This document shows, one piece after another, positions 50,673 through 64,000 of a DNA stretch of 64,000 bases. Positions within the stretch are counted from its first letter, which is position 1, and the number at the start of each line of letters is the position of its first letter. Source of the stretch: Piliocolobus tephrosceles (taxonomy: Eukaryota > Chordata > Mammalia > Primates > Cercopithecidae); NCBI RefSeq assembly GCF_002776525.5, contig NC_045444.1, forward strand, positions 26,468,504-26,532,503, given 5' to 3'. The notes beneath the pieces are model-generated. The model was not told the origin of the DNA and ran no database searches. It saw nothing but the letters and a program-made list of their open reading frames with translations. Both the position numbers and the translations under genes were made by a program.

Positions 50673-53600
50673 GTCTCATTCTCCACCTTTTCTGTTGCAA
50701 TTATTCTGCTTGTCATATCTGTGCTGAATTCTTAGTCATTTTAAGAGTAAAACTTTTCTCTTTTTCTTTTTGGAAGTCTCAACTTACTGAAACTTACTTT
50801 TCAGACATATAGCTTATTTTCATTTAATCATGAATAATTTATTTTGTAATGACTGATTTTGATGAGATAGTTTTCTTCATGTATGTTAAAATTCTGGTTT
50901 GTAATCTCATCTTGGATCAGAATTTTCATTTTTTTCTCTCTGACTTTTTGAGTTTACTTGTGCCTATCTACAAGCAATGCTGCTTCGACTTTGGCCCACC
51001 CCATTATTTCCAGCACTCTTGGTTCAAAAGTACAATTTATGTATTTTTTGTGTGAGATTCTATACTAAAACAATATTGGACTTATATCAGATTCGATCTC
51101 CAAGCCAGACAGAAGTTCAGCTTATTTGTCATGCCTGTGTCCTCCCATCTCTTTCGGCACAGGACTTCATTTAACTAACCATCACTGGCGGCAACTAGCA
51201 GTGATACATATATTTTTTTCAATTCTCCTTTCAAAAGCAAATGGAGTTTCTTTCCAGGTTCTGAATTCCAGTACTGCCTGCCTCCAGATCCCAGCTTCAT
51301 GTGGGACAGCTTTATTTCTATTGACCATAAAATTTGAGTACCTGTTCATTTCTGCTAGCCTACTATCCAACCCAATAAGGTACTCAGCTTTAGCTCACCA
51401 CTTGACACTGTGCTGTATTTCTGTTACTTAGAGATACATATTTTTTGTTCATAAGGCAGTATCTCCTTTATTTTATCCTGTTATATTTTATCATCACTTC
51501 CGTGTGTTGAGAAGTGAAAACAGAGAAGCAGAAAGTTCAGAGTGTAAACTTGAAGTCTCACCTTCACATGACTTCCTTTTTTATTGTCTTAATGACATTA
51601 GATTACTTGTGTGAATACACAACTATTTATTACTATCACTACTGATAAGCAATATATTATTTCTAACTTTTTACTATTAAAAATAAAATGGCTTATTGAA
51701 TATCTTTGTGCATATATAACCTTATACAATCCTACTCTTCATTACATGAATTTCTAGAAGTAAGACAGAAGGATTAAATTTACATCCCTACAAACAGCTG
51801 CAGGGCCTATTTTCCTGGTACTTTGCCATCACTATGTAATATCAAACTTCTCTTTAATGTTTCTAATCTGAAGAATAGCATTTCTGAGTTTCTTTTCCAT
51901 GACAGAGTGACTGAAAATACACTTCCGTTTTCCCCAGTTACAATACAACTGCTATTTGTTAGTCTGGAGTATAAGAGAACAGATGTGGCACAATGCACTT
52001 CTTGGTCAAAAATAGGTCCTTTGAGATTAGAAGTTCTTAAATGATGACTGTTGTATTGTACTTGAAGTTAGCTTTCATTCTCATGTTTATAGGAATATAA
52101 ACACCGAATGTGCCTATGTTTTGAACACCAATAGATGACAATTTATGTATTAAAAAGCTATTCTAACTACTATATATAAATTAATTAGCCTGAAAACTTT
52201 TGAATGTTCAAACTAACATTTTAAAAATCTTTGAAAATAATCATGAACTCTGGATTGAACATTGTGGGTAAAGGTCTTGCAGCTTGTAAAACTGAGAATT
52301 TAAAATAAATGAAAAAATATCAAAAGGTTTGTAGATGAATACATATTTTAAACCATTGCTTATATTTGTGGTTCATTTTAACGACTGCAATGTTCACAGA
52401 AGTCTACCACAAATGTGACTTTGTAACTGTGCAACTCTTCCGAAGTTGGATAAATTGTGGTTTACTATATCCAAAACACAGATCAAATTAGAAGCAGATG
52501 GATAAATTATTAACTTTCACTTTTTTCTTTTAAAGTGAAACATATGTTTTATCACAGTTTCTTTTTACATTAAATTTTTGCTTACCTAAAAACTATTTGT
52601 TAGAAACATCTGATGTTTAATTAACAGCATTATTAAACAGATAATCCAAATCTCAAGTCACCACATATAAAAGTGTCTCAGAAAATTCAGTTCTCTAAAG
52701 ATAACCAGCCTTCCTCATCATACTTCAGATTTATTTTTATGTTGAACCATATTCACAGGAAGTTGTTTTATAAGTGTTAATTGCAAAATATCAATACACA
52801 TTTTAAAATAAATCACAAGCACTTAGAATATTCTGTTAAATTTACTTAACCATACTATGTATTATTTACATGCTTTGCCTGCAATTATTTTTTTCTCAAC
52901 TGAAAGTTCAAACTAGTTTTTACTAACACATAGCTTTGAGAATTTACATTACTGTGAATCTCTTTATAATTTATTTATGTATAGAGAAATTGTAGCCTGG
53001 TTTTATGTTTTGCATCTAAATTTGCTTTAATAGCATATCCAAGTAGTTGAAACTCAGGATTTTCCATATTGGTTTATATTTTGTTTTAACAAAGCTTTGC
53101 CAGTTTCTTTTACCTAAGTTTTAAAAACTGTTAGCTGCTATATTTTAAGATTAATAGAATCAAGAAAATGCCAGAAGTTATATGGAGAAAATATACACAA
53201 CCTATGCTTTGAAGTGTATTAACTCGAGCCAAATAATTGGCTCTTTGGCATTAGAATTGCCTTATTAAATAAAACCTATTTATGCCATCAATAATTCATT
53301 CGACAATAATTCATCTATTAATTTTCAATTAATACATGTTCCAAAAAGATCATTTCTAAACTTAAAATCACATTTTTTTCTAACAAAGTACCCTAAAATT
53401 ATGAGTCTTTATGTAGCAATTGAAATGAGTCACATAATTGTGAAAAACATTGATGAAAAAAACATTTTGGAAACACAATTTCCTTGCTAGGAACAGGCCT
53501 CAGGAGTATGTATTTATCTATGCCTATGTTAGCTTGCATTTATTTTTCTTATTTCTTATTGGAATCCTTAATTGTAACCAAGAGGCATGTTTAAGAAAAG

Positions 53601-54389
53601 AAAGACAGTGCCTTATTATACCTTTAAATGCACATCAGCCATGTGGTTTTCACAGTGTTTTCTTATACCTTTTAGTTCTCATTTGTACTTTTTGTTAGAA
53701 TATGTAAAAATAGGGAGCAAAATAAATCACTAAGAGCTCATGATTAGGCAACTGAAAAACAATTTCACATCAAAGAGAGATTCCAGAGATGATATCCTGA
53801 AATCTACAGAAAATTATTTCCATGGATTATTTGGAGGATGATACCAACCATTTCACAAATTACACCACAATAGCTCATTGTAATCTACTTTTCTCTAAAC
53901 TTCAACACATCAGCTGGCATAAAGAGGGAAGAAAATAAGTTTATAATTTCAACTGGATTCCAGTATATATAGTAAAACATAGTAAAATATAAGATATTCT
54001 ATTACTATGACTTCTCCATTTTGGTTTCCTATTTGTACACACACACGCACATGCACATGAAACCAAAATGGAACAGTCACAGTAATAGGGTATCTTTATA
54101 AAACACAATAATAGCCTCAGTGACTCTTGGATCAAAGCTTTAAATGGCAGCCAGTATCTTCGTCATAACGGAATTAAGCAATAGTACAGTAATATTTAGG
54201 AAATTAGTTGAAAATAAATACATATAATTCTGCCTTTCTTTTCTAAGTCATCTTCATTTAAATTTTAGGGTGAGGCGTTATCCACAGAAAGAGAAATGCT
54301 GCCAGCTGGTTTATCATACTTACCTCTCACTTGATTCTGAATTTCCAGATTCTGTATTCCAGATTGCCTGGTTTAAAATCCCAAATGTC

Positions 54390-54409
54390 AAATAAATAAA
54401 TAAATAAAT
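54390..54409. repeat. AAAT microsatellite
   Basis: (AAAT)5 tract about 280 bp downstream of the exon at 54685. Confidence 0.9.
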
Positions 54410-54684
54410 TCAAATAAAATCCTAAATCTGACATGTTGGCTCTGTGAGCGTGAGCAAGTTAAAAACTTCTCCTTGCCTCATGAATTCATGCAGAAAACAG
54501 TCATAGAATTATTCTGGCCCCATTGATAGTTCTCCCTAAACGTTAACTACTATTATTATACATGAGCACATCTACCAGAAATATAAGACTACTTTTTACA
54601 AAGTTGAGATACAGAGTCAAGATGGGCCAAAAGGATTCTACACTCAGGGAGCCCCAATAGAAGCCAAAAGCAATGTTCACTTAC

Positions 54685-54867
54685 CTGTACTCCAACAGGA
54701 AAACTTGGTTTTGTGGTCACACAATCGCATGGTACCATTGCAAGCTTTTTCATCACTACCATCTTCACAATCTTTTTCTCCATCACAGCGCCACAGATCA
54801 GGAATGCAGTTACCATCAGGGTGGCATTGAAATTCATTTCCATTACAACCAGCAGGAGAATGAATCT
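54685..54867 (-). CDS. LRP1B: LRP1B internal exon (LDLR class A modules)
   Basis: This is the most 5' LRP1B exon in the window, 183 bp. The translation starts IHSPAGCNGNEFQCHPDGNC, continues IPDLWRCDGEKDCEDGSDEK to AC, and then opens the next module with RLCDHKTKFSCWST. The first module has all six cysteines and the DGEKDCEDGSDE calcium site. The second is completed by the exon at 38213. NGT is a potential N-glycosylation site. The donor ACAG|gtaagtga is strong. The acceptor region has a good pyrimidine tract (ctgcttctctcttcttc) ending aaattaag|AG. A second AG two bases further in gives an alternative start at 54865, but 54867 keeps the phase-1 pattern of the other exons and a length divisible by three. 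No further LRP1B exon was recognised between here and 64000. Confidence 0.95.
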
Positions 54868-57800
54868 CTTAATTTGAAATGAAGAAGAGAGAAGCAGAGG
54901 GGGGTAAGATAGGAGAGAAATTATGATTTTACTTGTTGGTTGTTTTTATTTCACATTTTTTTCTTTCTTCAGGCATTATTATAGTGCTAGAGAGAATACA
55001 TTTTTACTTTAGATGGTTAATAGGTATAAATCTCTCTAGTATTTTCTAATTCATTTAAATAACATTAATAGTCAGAGAAAATGATGTTTCTTGCTTCCCC
55101 TAAAATTTCTGAAAGTACTATGTACATTAGAAAAGAAAAAGTAAGATAATTTGAGGATATTCTGTTGTGGTTTTTACTCATGTCTAAAGGACGAGATCTC
55201 TCAAGGGCTTTTCTCTAAGACACATAAATTAGGTTATACATTCTAATCTTAATGATAAGACCTTGGCTGATTTTCTTATCTTTCTCTAGGTAATTTCTTT
55301 CAAATTATTAAGAAGCAAATAACCAAAAACTAATAAGTACTTTCTGACTAACAAAATCTTTGAAAAATAGCATCCAAAATTCTGAGAAACAGATACAAAA
55401 AATCAGGTAATAAATATAACTTCTGGACATAGGACTTCAATTCTAGAATCAGAATAGACACTTAAATGTTAAGAATTTAATTTAATGAAATACTATACAT
55501 TCAAATATATCAATTAATAATTTATAACAATGACCAGGCAACATTATTGCCCCAAATCTGGTGATTAAATATACAGGATAAATTCTGCAGGTAAACATAA
55601 ATAAAAGTAAGAAAATATAAATGTTGGGATACAGATGTTTGGCAGTTTAACAATTGAATAACATGACTGAACTGCAGCTTATTAAAACTTGTGTTAACGT
55701 CTAATGATATATTAACCTGTATTTCCAAATACTATGGCAAATAAATATTTTAGTAGATATTTTTAGATCAAAGTTTTAATGTAACAAATTTATTGTGTAC
55801 CTTGTATAGCTCTATCCAGCAATTAATATATAAGCTACCTATAGCAGCAATTGATCTTTATAATTATGATAAATTTGAAGCAGGTTCAAGTGAATTTCTC
55901 ATTATTTATTGGACTGGTTTGGTAGATATCTATGGTTATAAATTAAGGTTAATCTAATGTCAAAGCTAATAACAACACTGATATCACCAAAGCAGTCATT
56001 TACTCTTTTGAGACTTCTATTTGTTCAGTGCGAATGCACCAACAGGGTTGACGTGAGAATTAAATTAGATACCTATAAAGGATTGATTCAACTACAAAGT
56101 TTTGTTGCTGTTATTTTCTATAGTATAAATGGTTTAGTTCTGTATTTTTTCTTTATTTAAAGACTTTCAGCAACTATAATCTGTCAAGTGATACAACACT
56201 ATAAAGATGTGCAAGATGGACTTGACCATACATCCTAAATATTGCTAGTGCAGTAATGCTGAACCGACAAATAACCAAGGAGAAACAACTCTGTGTAAGC
56301 AAGGGTAAAGAAGTTCTGTTGGTCAAAACCATGAATTGTAATTTATAGAAAACCATTAGGACTAATTTTCAAAAGTGATCACTGCTAAGAACACATACAA
56401 TTAGTAAAGCATTGAGTTTTGTCTTGCTTTAAATCCCCTTCCCAAAACAAAAACTTTATTTTTCTAGTATTCTAGCTATCTAATTCATTCTCACTTTGGA
56501 CATACCATCTTTTATGGTTAGAAAAAGTTCTTGGTTTGCACACACACAATCAATCACACACAATCAATAAAATGGTAAAGTCTGTGCACAAGGGCAAGAT
56601 ATATATACAATGTGATATAGCAATTTCCCACCATATTTATTTAGCATCTGTAGAGTTCCCTATGTAGAAATATATTCATTGATTCAAACAAATGTATTTA
56701 GAAAATATCTGGAAAAAGAAAATGAGAAATAACAATGCAACAATAAAAAAGAAAAATCAATAAACGATATAGTATAGCAACTATTTTTATCATATTTACA
56801 TCGTATTAGGTATTATATGTAACACAGAGATGATTTAAAGTATATTATGGGAGGATGTGCATAGGTTACATGCAAGCTCTACATCATTTCATATAAGAAA
56901 CTTGAGCATTCTTGAATTTCGATATCTTTAGGGTCCTGAAACCAATCCCCAGTGGATATGGAGGGATGACTGTATGACATAGCTACTATAGTTGTAAAGA
57001 ATTATTTGGGGACTGGTTTCATAAACAAGATATTGTGAAGTCTTTAAGCCTAGGCTATAACTTGAAAATCCTACGTTAGCTCAATATTCAGGAAGAAGAA
57101 AAGAGACAACTCAGATAGACCTCCAAGGCCCATTCAGCTCTGTGCATCATTTTATGGTGAAGAGGCCAGCTTCCATGCAGCAATGAAAGGGCTTTTTGTT
57201 CTTTTTTCCTTCTACTTAACTTTCCTCAAAAACAAAACAAAATATGCCTTGGCTCATCAGACTTTTATAGCCTACAGCATGAGCTCAACCAATAACATTT
57301 AAAAATTGTATTTCAGGTAATTGTCAGAAATTCCAAATATTTAATAAAGAATGGAAGATGTAATCTATTGATTTTTCTACATTCTCCAACATAAGAGTCA
57401 AAGACTGGCAGCTCATGTATTGAAACTGTTCCTCAGTATGTTCAATTTAACAAACACACTATTGGTCTTTTAAAAATCTGAGAATTTTCAGTAAAAACCT
57501 AGACTCTCCAGTACCTTGAAAATTAGGGAGAGTCTTGGGTTGGCATCCTTGCAAAGTTAACAACTGCTACCTGTATTATATGTGGCCAAACTCAGTTACA
57601 TTAGCACCTTCCTTTTATAAATATCAAAGCAGAATCTTTGAGGAGAGAGAGTATGCTGTTATTGTGTAAGGCTTTTTCCATTTGCTTTGCTTGCTATTGT
57701 TTGATTTATTAATCTTTTTTTCTTCTTAAGCTACCCATGTCTAAACATCTGTATGCTGGCATAACATCTATTAAGGGTCACCACAAACAACTGTATTATA

Positions 57801-58004
57801 ATAACATAAAACAAGGGTATAGTCCGAAGAAGAAAATACAATTTAATATTGTGAACTTTCAAACCTAAAGAGGATAACAATTTTCTTGATTTATTTGTGC
57901 TTCATAAGTTAATCCACTCATTTGTTTTCTTATTCTAAATAAATATTTACCTTATAAATTTAAATACAAATGTTATATTTACCTGGAGATTTTCTTTCTT
58001 TTTT

Positions 58005-58070
58005 TGAACCTTGGCCTCAAGAGATTCTCCCACCTCAGCCTCCCAAAGTGCTGGGATTCCAGGCGTGGAA
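58005..58070 (-). mobile_element. Alu fragment
   Basis: + strand cacctcagcctcccaaagtg ctgggattccaggcgtgg is the left end of an Alu in minus orientation; the rest is absent. Confidence 0.7.
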
Positions 58071-58450
58071 TCCCAGCTAATGAATGTGATTTTTAGGACT
58101 CATTTGCCTTTAAAAAAAATACCTAGGATTGGGTCTGTAGATTCAGAAACTTCATGAGTAGATTTTAGGGGATTTACAAAAGCTCAGAAATAATACATGA
58201 TGCTTTTTATTGATATGCATTTTTTTCCTGTGTCAGAAAGTTAGAGCTTTTGACTCTCAAGGTGGTCTTCAACAGCAATGCCAAGACCTCACATTTCTCT
58301 GAGTGTTTATCTCCCATCGGTGTACCTTGCATGGATACGGCAGCCTAGATGGCATTCCATTTTGCTTATGCTTTACATTAATTACATTAGATTGAACCCA
58401 GTGGAAAAAGGACCAATCATCAGCTCCTTTTGATTAAAATTAAATAAATA

Positions 58451-58743
58451 GGTCAGGCACAGTGGCTCACACCTGTACTCCCAGCAATTTGAGAAGCCAA
58501 GGCAGATGGATCACCTGAGGTCAGAGTTCGAGACCAGCCTGTCCAACATGGTGAAACCCTGTCTCTACTAAAGATACAAAAATTAGTTAGGTGTGGTGGC
58601 TCATGCCGGCGATCCCCGTTACTTGGGAGGCTGAGGCATGAGAATCACTTGAACCCAGGAGGCAGAGATTGCAATGAGCCAAGATCGTACTACTGCACTC
58701 CAGCCTGGGGGACAGAGGGAGACTCTGTCTCAAATAAATAAAT
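58451..58743 (+). mobile_element. Alu
   Basis: From ggtcaggcacagtggctcac to gactctgtctcaaataaata. The flanks aaataaata on both sides are consistent with a target-site duplication in an AAAT-rich site. Confidence 0.92.
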
Positions 58744-59125
58744 GGAATTGCCTATTGAAAGCATCCCATATTACAGAAATGATTAATTTTCCTGTAGTTA
58801 TGCACATAAGTAGCAGAGATGAGATTCAAACCCACATAAATTTTAGAGTCTGCTCAGATTTATGATTGTACTATTTTTTAACTTCTTGTATGGTTTTTCT
58901 CATATAAAAACTCAAGAACAAAAATAGAATTCATTCATATAATCAAAAAGTATTTATAAACTCATTTTCATATTTAAATCATTGCTGTTCAGCCTGTTTG
59001 TTTTCTAATAAAATTTATCATTTATTTTATGCTATTGTAAGATCATGATAAAATTTGTTCTTTTACAAAAAGTTCAATACATTACCTGTTGTGTGAGGCA
59101 GACTAGTATCACAACATGGCAGGCA

Positions 59126-59430
59126 TTTCTTTTTTGTTGTTTTTTTTGAGATGGAGTCTCGCTCTGTTGCCCAGGTTGGAGTGCAATGGTGCAATCTTGG
59201 CTCCATTGCAACCTCTGCCTCCTGGGTTCAAGCGATTCTCCCATCTCAGCCTCCCCAGAAGCTGGGACTAAATGCATCGCCATGATGCCTAGCTAATTTT
59301 TTTTTTTTTTTTGTAGAGGCGAGGTTTCATCATGTTGGCCAGGCTGGTCTCGAACTCCTGACCTCAGCTGATTCACCCACCTTGGCCTCTCAAAGTGATG
59401 GGATTACAGGCATAAGTCATTGTGCCCGGC
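59126..59430 (-). mobile_element. Alu with 9-bp TSD
   Basis: + strand ttttgagatggagtctcgct ... taagtcattgtgcccggc. The direct repeat tggcaggca lies at 59117-59125 and 59431-59439. Confidence 0.94.
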
Positions 59431-61145
59431 TGGCAGGCAGTTTTTAGGCACTGAGATAGAGCAAAGAATAAGACAGAGACTTACTCTCAAAGTCCAGAGT
59501 GCTCACCACCACACCATGAAACCATCAGTTCAGACTTATTCTCATAAAACTTGAACATGAGCAAAGAAGGGAGCATATAGGCTTTTAATAAATAATTATA
59601 CAAAAAATCAACTAAATTACTTAAGAAAGTCATAAGTGCTGTGAAGAAAATGGATGAGAGTAATATTATAAATAGTATAACAGAGAATAATAGACTGGTT
59701 ACGCTGTGATAACAGATCAACACAAAATCGCTGCATCTTACAAATATATACAGCTTAATTATGGCTCATTTTACATATCTACTGTAGATCAGTGGGTGGG
59801 CTATCCCTGTGGTGGTCATTCAAAGACTCAAGCTGATGAATAAGAGACCAACTTGAATGTTTGCAGTTGGCAGGCGAGAGGGAAACGAGGGTTCTGGATG
59901 GTCTCATATCTGATGCAAAAGGAAGATATGTCATTTCTGATCACAATTCACTGACCAAACCTAGTCACGTAGCGTGGAGCCCCATCTTATTGGTCCCAGT
60001 CAACCACAAAGGTCCCAGGAAGTACAACCTTACCATAGGCCCAGAAAAGAGAATAAATAGAAATACATTGTCAATGTCATTGATGACTGCCATCAGGAAT
60101 GACTTGATTATAGGAAAAATATTAAAAAGGGTGATAATAGAAGGTGACACTTGAGTGAGACCAAAATGATGGGAAAGAGCTAGGCATGAAGATGTTAGGA
60201 CAAAAGCACACACAGAGGGAATAGCAATTGCAAAGACCTCAAAGCAGGAAAAAGTTTAATTTTTGCAGAAAAAGAAAATATATATAATGGTAGTGAACGG
60301 GTGAAAGGAGACCTGAGAGGTAGGTAGGGGTTGACTCTTGTAGAGATTTATCAAAAATTATGCTAAGATAAGATAAGCACAATAGGTATCTATTAGAGCT
60401 TTTGAAGCAGAGAAGTGATGGTGATATAATTTAATTTACATTGCTTAAAGTTTTTGTCAGCTGCTCTGTGAAAACACGGATTTTACAAGACTTGAGTAGA
60501 AGTAGAAAAACAAGATAAATGGGTTTCAGTGGAGTCCAGATGCAAAATGGAATGCATATTTTTTGCATTTGAAAAGATTTCAGAATAGTGATTATTCAAA
60601 TAAGTAGGCTATGTAGGTAGTTACAAAGCAATGTCTTAAATGCTGTGGTATGAGAGAATGCCAGGAGAACACACAGAAGGGAAGACTGTCCTGGATTTGG
60701 GGATTTCATACTAGGCATTTCTATGACAGAAAATTAATCAGAGTGTTCTGGGTCAGAATTAAGAGTCAGGCAGGGGAAAAAGTTAAACATAACAAAAGAT
60801 TTTCTGCACGAAGCCAGCAGTATTAATAAAATTTTGGGTAATGTGTGCGCAGAAGAGGGGAGAAAGAAAAAGCTAGATTGATGGACAAGGCCTAGATCTT
60901 GAAAGATCTTGTGTGTTGTGCTGAATGTCTTGGATATAACCTTACAGGCTTTTGGGAATCACAGAAAGGTTACAGCTAGATTTGGATGTAATCAGACTTG
61001 CAGTTAAGGTAGATCACTTTGAGACCATTTAAAACAATAAATAGAATACAATCTCCAAGAACCTTCACATTTATAAGGGTTTTATGTATATGCATCTATT
61101 TTATTTGCTTGGACACTTAAAGTTTATACCACTATCACAGAGACT

Positions 61146-61194
61146 AACACACACACAGAGCGAGAGAGAGCGAGAGAGAGAGAGAGAAAGAGAG
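61146..61194. repeat. CA/GA compound microsatellite
   Basis: (CA)n followed by imperfect (GA)n with GC interruptions. Confidence 0.93.
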
Positions 61195-63715
61195 ATTGAG
61201 ATTTATTTCCCACTTCTCATTCTACTCCCTCACTATAAATTAAAAATATCTCTAACCCATTTCTCACTATCTGTTAGGCTTGGATGGGTGTTGATGCTTA
61301 GGAATGCTGTCCTCTTCTGACAGAAAACAGAAAAAAGTCATGAGGTTTTATTATCTCTTGACCTTCTTGCCAAATCTGAAATCCACTTGTTAACTATTGT
61401 TGATTTTCCTCTGGATGGAAAACTACATCCATCTGAAGAACCTATGATGACCGTTCCAGCTTGAGTTTCAAGCCTATATAGTTCCCCAGAGTCCCAGTTT
61501 TCTGAGCTTCAGGGTTTGGCACACAATCTATCTTTGTAATACGGCTTGTCCCAATGGATTGTTAAAATGATGACTATTTATATGTATATGCGCATGCTAT
61601 TTTACTGTTATGTTTTCATGTTGCTGATGCCAGTTATATTTTTAACTAATACAATTTTATTGTATTTTTGCCCCGAAGCTATTTAAACCAAGCATACAAT
61701 CTGGGGAATCTGATAAATAAGTAAATACAGAGCCCTGAAGGAAATGTGGCAACTGCTGGTAGAATTTATCCCAATATTTAAATGAATTCATTGGGACTAA
61801 ATATTTATAGTTAGAAGATTAGCAACTGTACAGTGACAGAAAAAACCTGTTTTCTTCCTAATGTTAAAAAAAATGAAAATTAGTATTGCAAAACTTATAT
61901 GTATGATATAAATATTTTTATTCTGAATATACTTTTTGGTATATAAAAATCGTTAAAGCCTCCTGAGAAAATAGCCAAGAATCATGCTGCAAATACAATG
62001 GAATATTTAAATTGTGAGGCCAACCTGGGGGAGAAGTCTTTTTCTTTTTTGATTATTTTAATGGAGTTTATACCTTTAACTTGTCATTCATAATAAAGTG
62101 CTTTGAAAATTAAAAAGCACTGTATGTTGGATGTGTGCAGAGCTCCCCGTTATCATCACCACGTGTCAGTCCTTGCTCTGTTCTTAGCTTTTCTGTGAAT
62201 CACTATGTCTTAATAAATCCCACACTTAGGGCAGCCTTTTGCTTCAGATTTCTTCTCCAGACACTCTTCTCCAGCTCTGACATGACTTAGAAGCTGGTCT
62301 GGCAGCACATCCATAGCCTCATTCTGTTAACCAACAGAATGTGGACATACATTTGTCTGTTCCTGTCTGAGCAGAACCTGAATACCCCGCTAAGGAATTT
62401 AGCCTGCCCTCAGTTTCTAGAGATCCTCAGCAGACACATGCTTATTAAAAGCTACCTCCCAGACATTGGGCTAACTGGTTTGTGTTGGGATTGGTGAGGA
62501 TACACTGCCCTGCTCTTTTCTATGTAACGTGGGATAAACTCCCTAGGGGATGCTGCCTACTCGATGGTAGTATGATCTCCGCTGTGAACTAACAATGTAG
62601 TCAAGCCTAAGTCTTTCTTCTTAAATCAACTGGGCCTTATCCCATTGGACCTTCATGACAGCCTATAGGTCATCTGGATTTGCCAATCTCTTGTTTTATT
62701 ATTCATATGTCACTTCCCTAACTTTAACCTCACACATCCAGAGCATGTGTTTTTGTGTTTTCCCTTTAATTTCAACAAACTCCTTTTACCTCCTTATATG
62801 TAGTCACCACTAGAGATTATCCTGATAAGATGTTGGATGAAACCATTAAATTCATCATGAGTACATAGACTTTAGGACTTAATGATAAGTGAAAAAAAAT
62901 CACATGATCTTAAGTCTTTATATATGTTTACTGTCTGAGTCAGTTAGAAAAGTTTAATAGAAGGGAATGGAAAATAATGTGTGGATAACTAGGCAGAAGT
63001 TAAATTATCTTTAGTGTTCAAAACAGACATTCAAATAATAAGGTGAAACAGAAGCTTCGATGTAGAGTTCTAAATATTACCCTAGTAAGTTAAAGTATTA
63101 TCGAAGCAATATCTACATAAAACATTGACTTAGTTCATTAAAATTTTACATTTTAACATCTAGAACACCATGAACATTTTGTTTAAAATGTAAATAAGTA
63201 TCAGAAGAAAGATGAACTCTTACATTATCTAAATGTAAGTGAATAGATGCATTAATCTGCTGAATTGGCTATGTAAAGTAATGGCGAAACCAAGTTTCCC
63301 ATTCACTGCTTGTATTAACCAATCAATGTAACAGATATGTTAGTTATCAAATATTAAGTAAAACAAATTACAATGTGGATAGGCTACATTTGGAAATGAC
63401 CGATTGGTTTACCAGTGTGCTCAATGGTAGCAAATATTTTCTAGGAAAAAACTGAAGAAAAGATATTATTTGATCTTAAAAAATGATGTCAAACATTTTG
63501 TAGAAATAATGTGCATAAGCACATACTTATGAGATACCTCTGTGAGGGAGGGATGGAAAACATAATTTAAAAATTATTAATAATTTATTTATTCTTACTT
63601 CAGCCCTTTCTTCTCCCTTTTGCCTTTGTCCCATGAATTTGATATTCTATAATATACGGGTGTAGGATTATTCAATATTACAGATCTTTATAATATGTCT
63701 CCTTGTATTCTAAAT

Positions 63716-63925
63716 GAGGGGTTAGCAAGCTGCAACCTGCAAACTAATTCCAGCCTACCACCTGTTTGTGTAAATAAAGTTTTATTGGAACCCTGACACG
63801 CTCATTTGCTGACATATTGTCTAGGGTTGCTACCATGCTACAACGGCAGCTTTGAGTAGCTGCAATAGGCAAAGCCTAAAATATTTACCGTCTGATCCTT
63901 TACAGAATAAGTTTTCCCACCCTTG
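63716..63925 (+). mobile_element. hAT-type non-autonomous DNA transposon
   Basis: The element contains cctgtttgtgtaaataaagt, tttattggaaccctgacacg, gctacaacggcagctttgag and gcctaaaatatttaccgtct, a common mammalian MER1/Charlie-group element. The flanks ttctaaat (63708-63715) and ttctaaac (63926-63933) form an 8-bp target duplication with one mismatch, as expected for hAT. Confidence 0.75.
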
Positions 63926-64000
63926 TTCTAAACTATTCTAAATATTGTTTGTGATTCACAGAATATGATATTCAAGTACATACATATCAACAATAACAAC

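Larger units (their letters stand above)
38414..54684 (-). other. LRP1B: LRP1B intron between exons 54685 and 38213
   Basis: This 16,271-bp intron contains an AT microsatellite (38669-38704), Alus at 38826-39122, 45389-45726 and 45839-46094, a MIR-like stretch (about 44895-45070), L1 sequence at 47099-49849 and a MaLR LTR at 50391-50672. The stretch 39130-44890 is strongly AT-rich with no recognised gene. LINE-like antisense fragments are likely near 46790-47010, 50100-50390 and 51650-51930 (caatgctgc/ttcctagaa-type phrases), with low certainty. From 52050 to 54684 nothing further was recognised. Confidence 0.9.
54868..64000 (-). other. LRP1B: LRP1B intron (part), upstream of exon 54685
   Basis: At least 9.1 kb of intron runs to the window edge. 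It contains Alu pieces at 58005-58070, 58451-58743 and 59126-59430, a GA/CA repeat at 61146-61194 and a hAT-type element at 63716-63925. Stretches around 59750-60990 have the wording of ancient interspersed repeats (for example tgcaaagacctcaaagcagg), but I could not assign a family. No class A or EGF exon was recognised on the minus strand here. Confidence 0.8.

Noticed and set aside
61084..61320. Open frame with an EREREREREREI stretch
   Set aside because: The stretch is the GA microsatellite; there is no supporting coding signal.

Overview
This window is primate, almost certainly human, nuclear DNA. It carries dense Alu insertions in both orientations (including one with young-type diagnostics), a primate-age L1 3' end, ERV1 and MaLR LTRs, and short protein-coding exons separated by long AT-rich introns. 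No bacterial, plasmid or phage gene, CRISPR array, rRNA or tRNA was seen.

The only functional gene I can support is LRP1B, a giant LDL-receptor-family endocytic receptor, read on the minus strand. Five consecutive internal exons are present. In transcript order they are 54867-54685, 38413-38213, 33540-33295, 15322-15125 and 12973-12769. Spliced together they read in one open frame: two and a half to three LDL-receptor class A (complement-type) modules, two EGF-like modules, and the first YWTD blades of a beta-propeller. This is the order seen in the paralogue LRP1. Every junction has AG acceptor and GT donor dinucleotides, and the split codons fit across each junction.

The rest is intron. 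From 1 to 12768 lies a decayed ERV1-type provirus in + orientation (about 870-6428), ending in an LTR at 6429-6896, followed by AT-rich sequence. The 18-kb intron 15323-33294 holds several Alus, an L1 with an inverted 5' part, an ERV1 LTR interrupted by an inverted copy of neighbouring DNA, an LTR at 27810-28355, a processed pseudogene of LRRC57 (about 28815-30372), and another LTR nested in a LINE fragment. The intron 33541-38212 contains an LTR-like block. The intron 38414-54684 contains two Alus with exact target-site duplications, an old L1 fragment, a primate L1 3' half and a MaLR LTR. The region 54868-64000 contains three Alu pieces and a hAT-type DNA transposon near the edge.

I found no undescribed gene system. 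The most unusual structure is the fold-back arrangement at 25542-26486: an approximately 190-bp copy of flanking DNA, inverted and placed inside an LTR, with a perfect 16-bp-arm palindrome at the seam. Family names for repeats come from recognising consensus features by eye and are tentative where stated.
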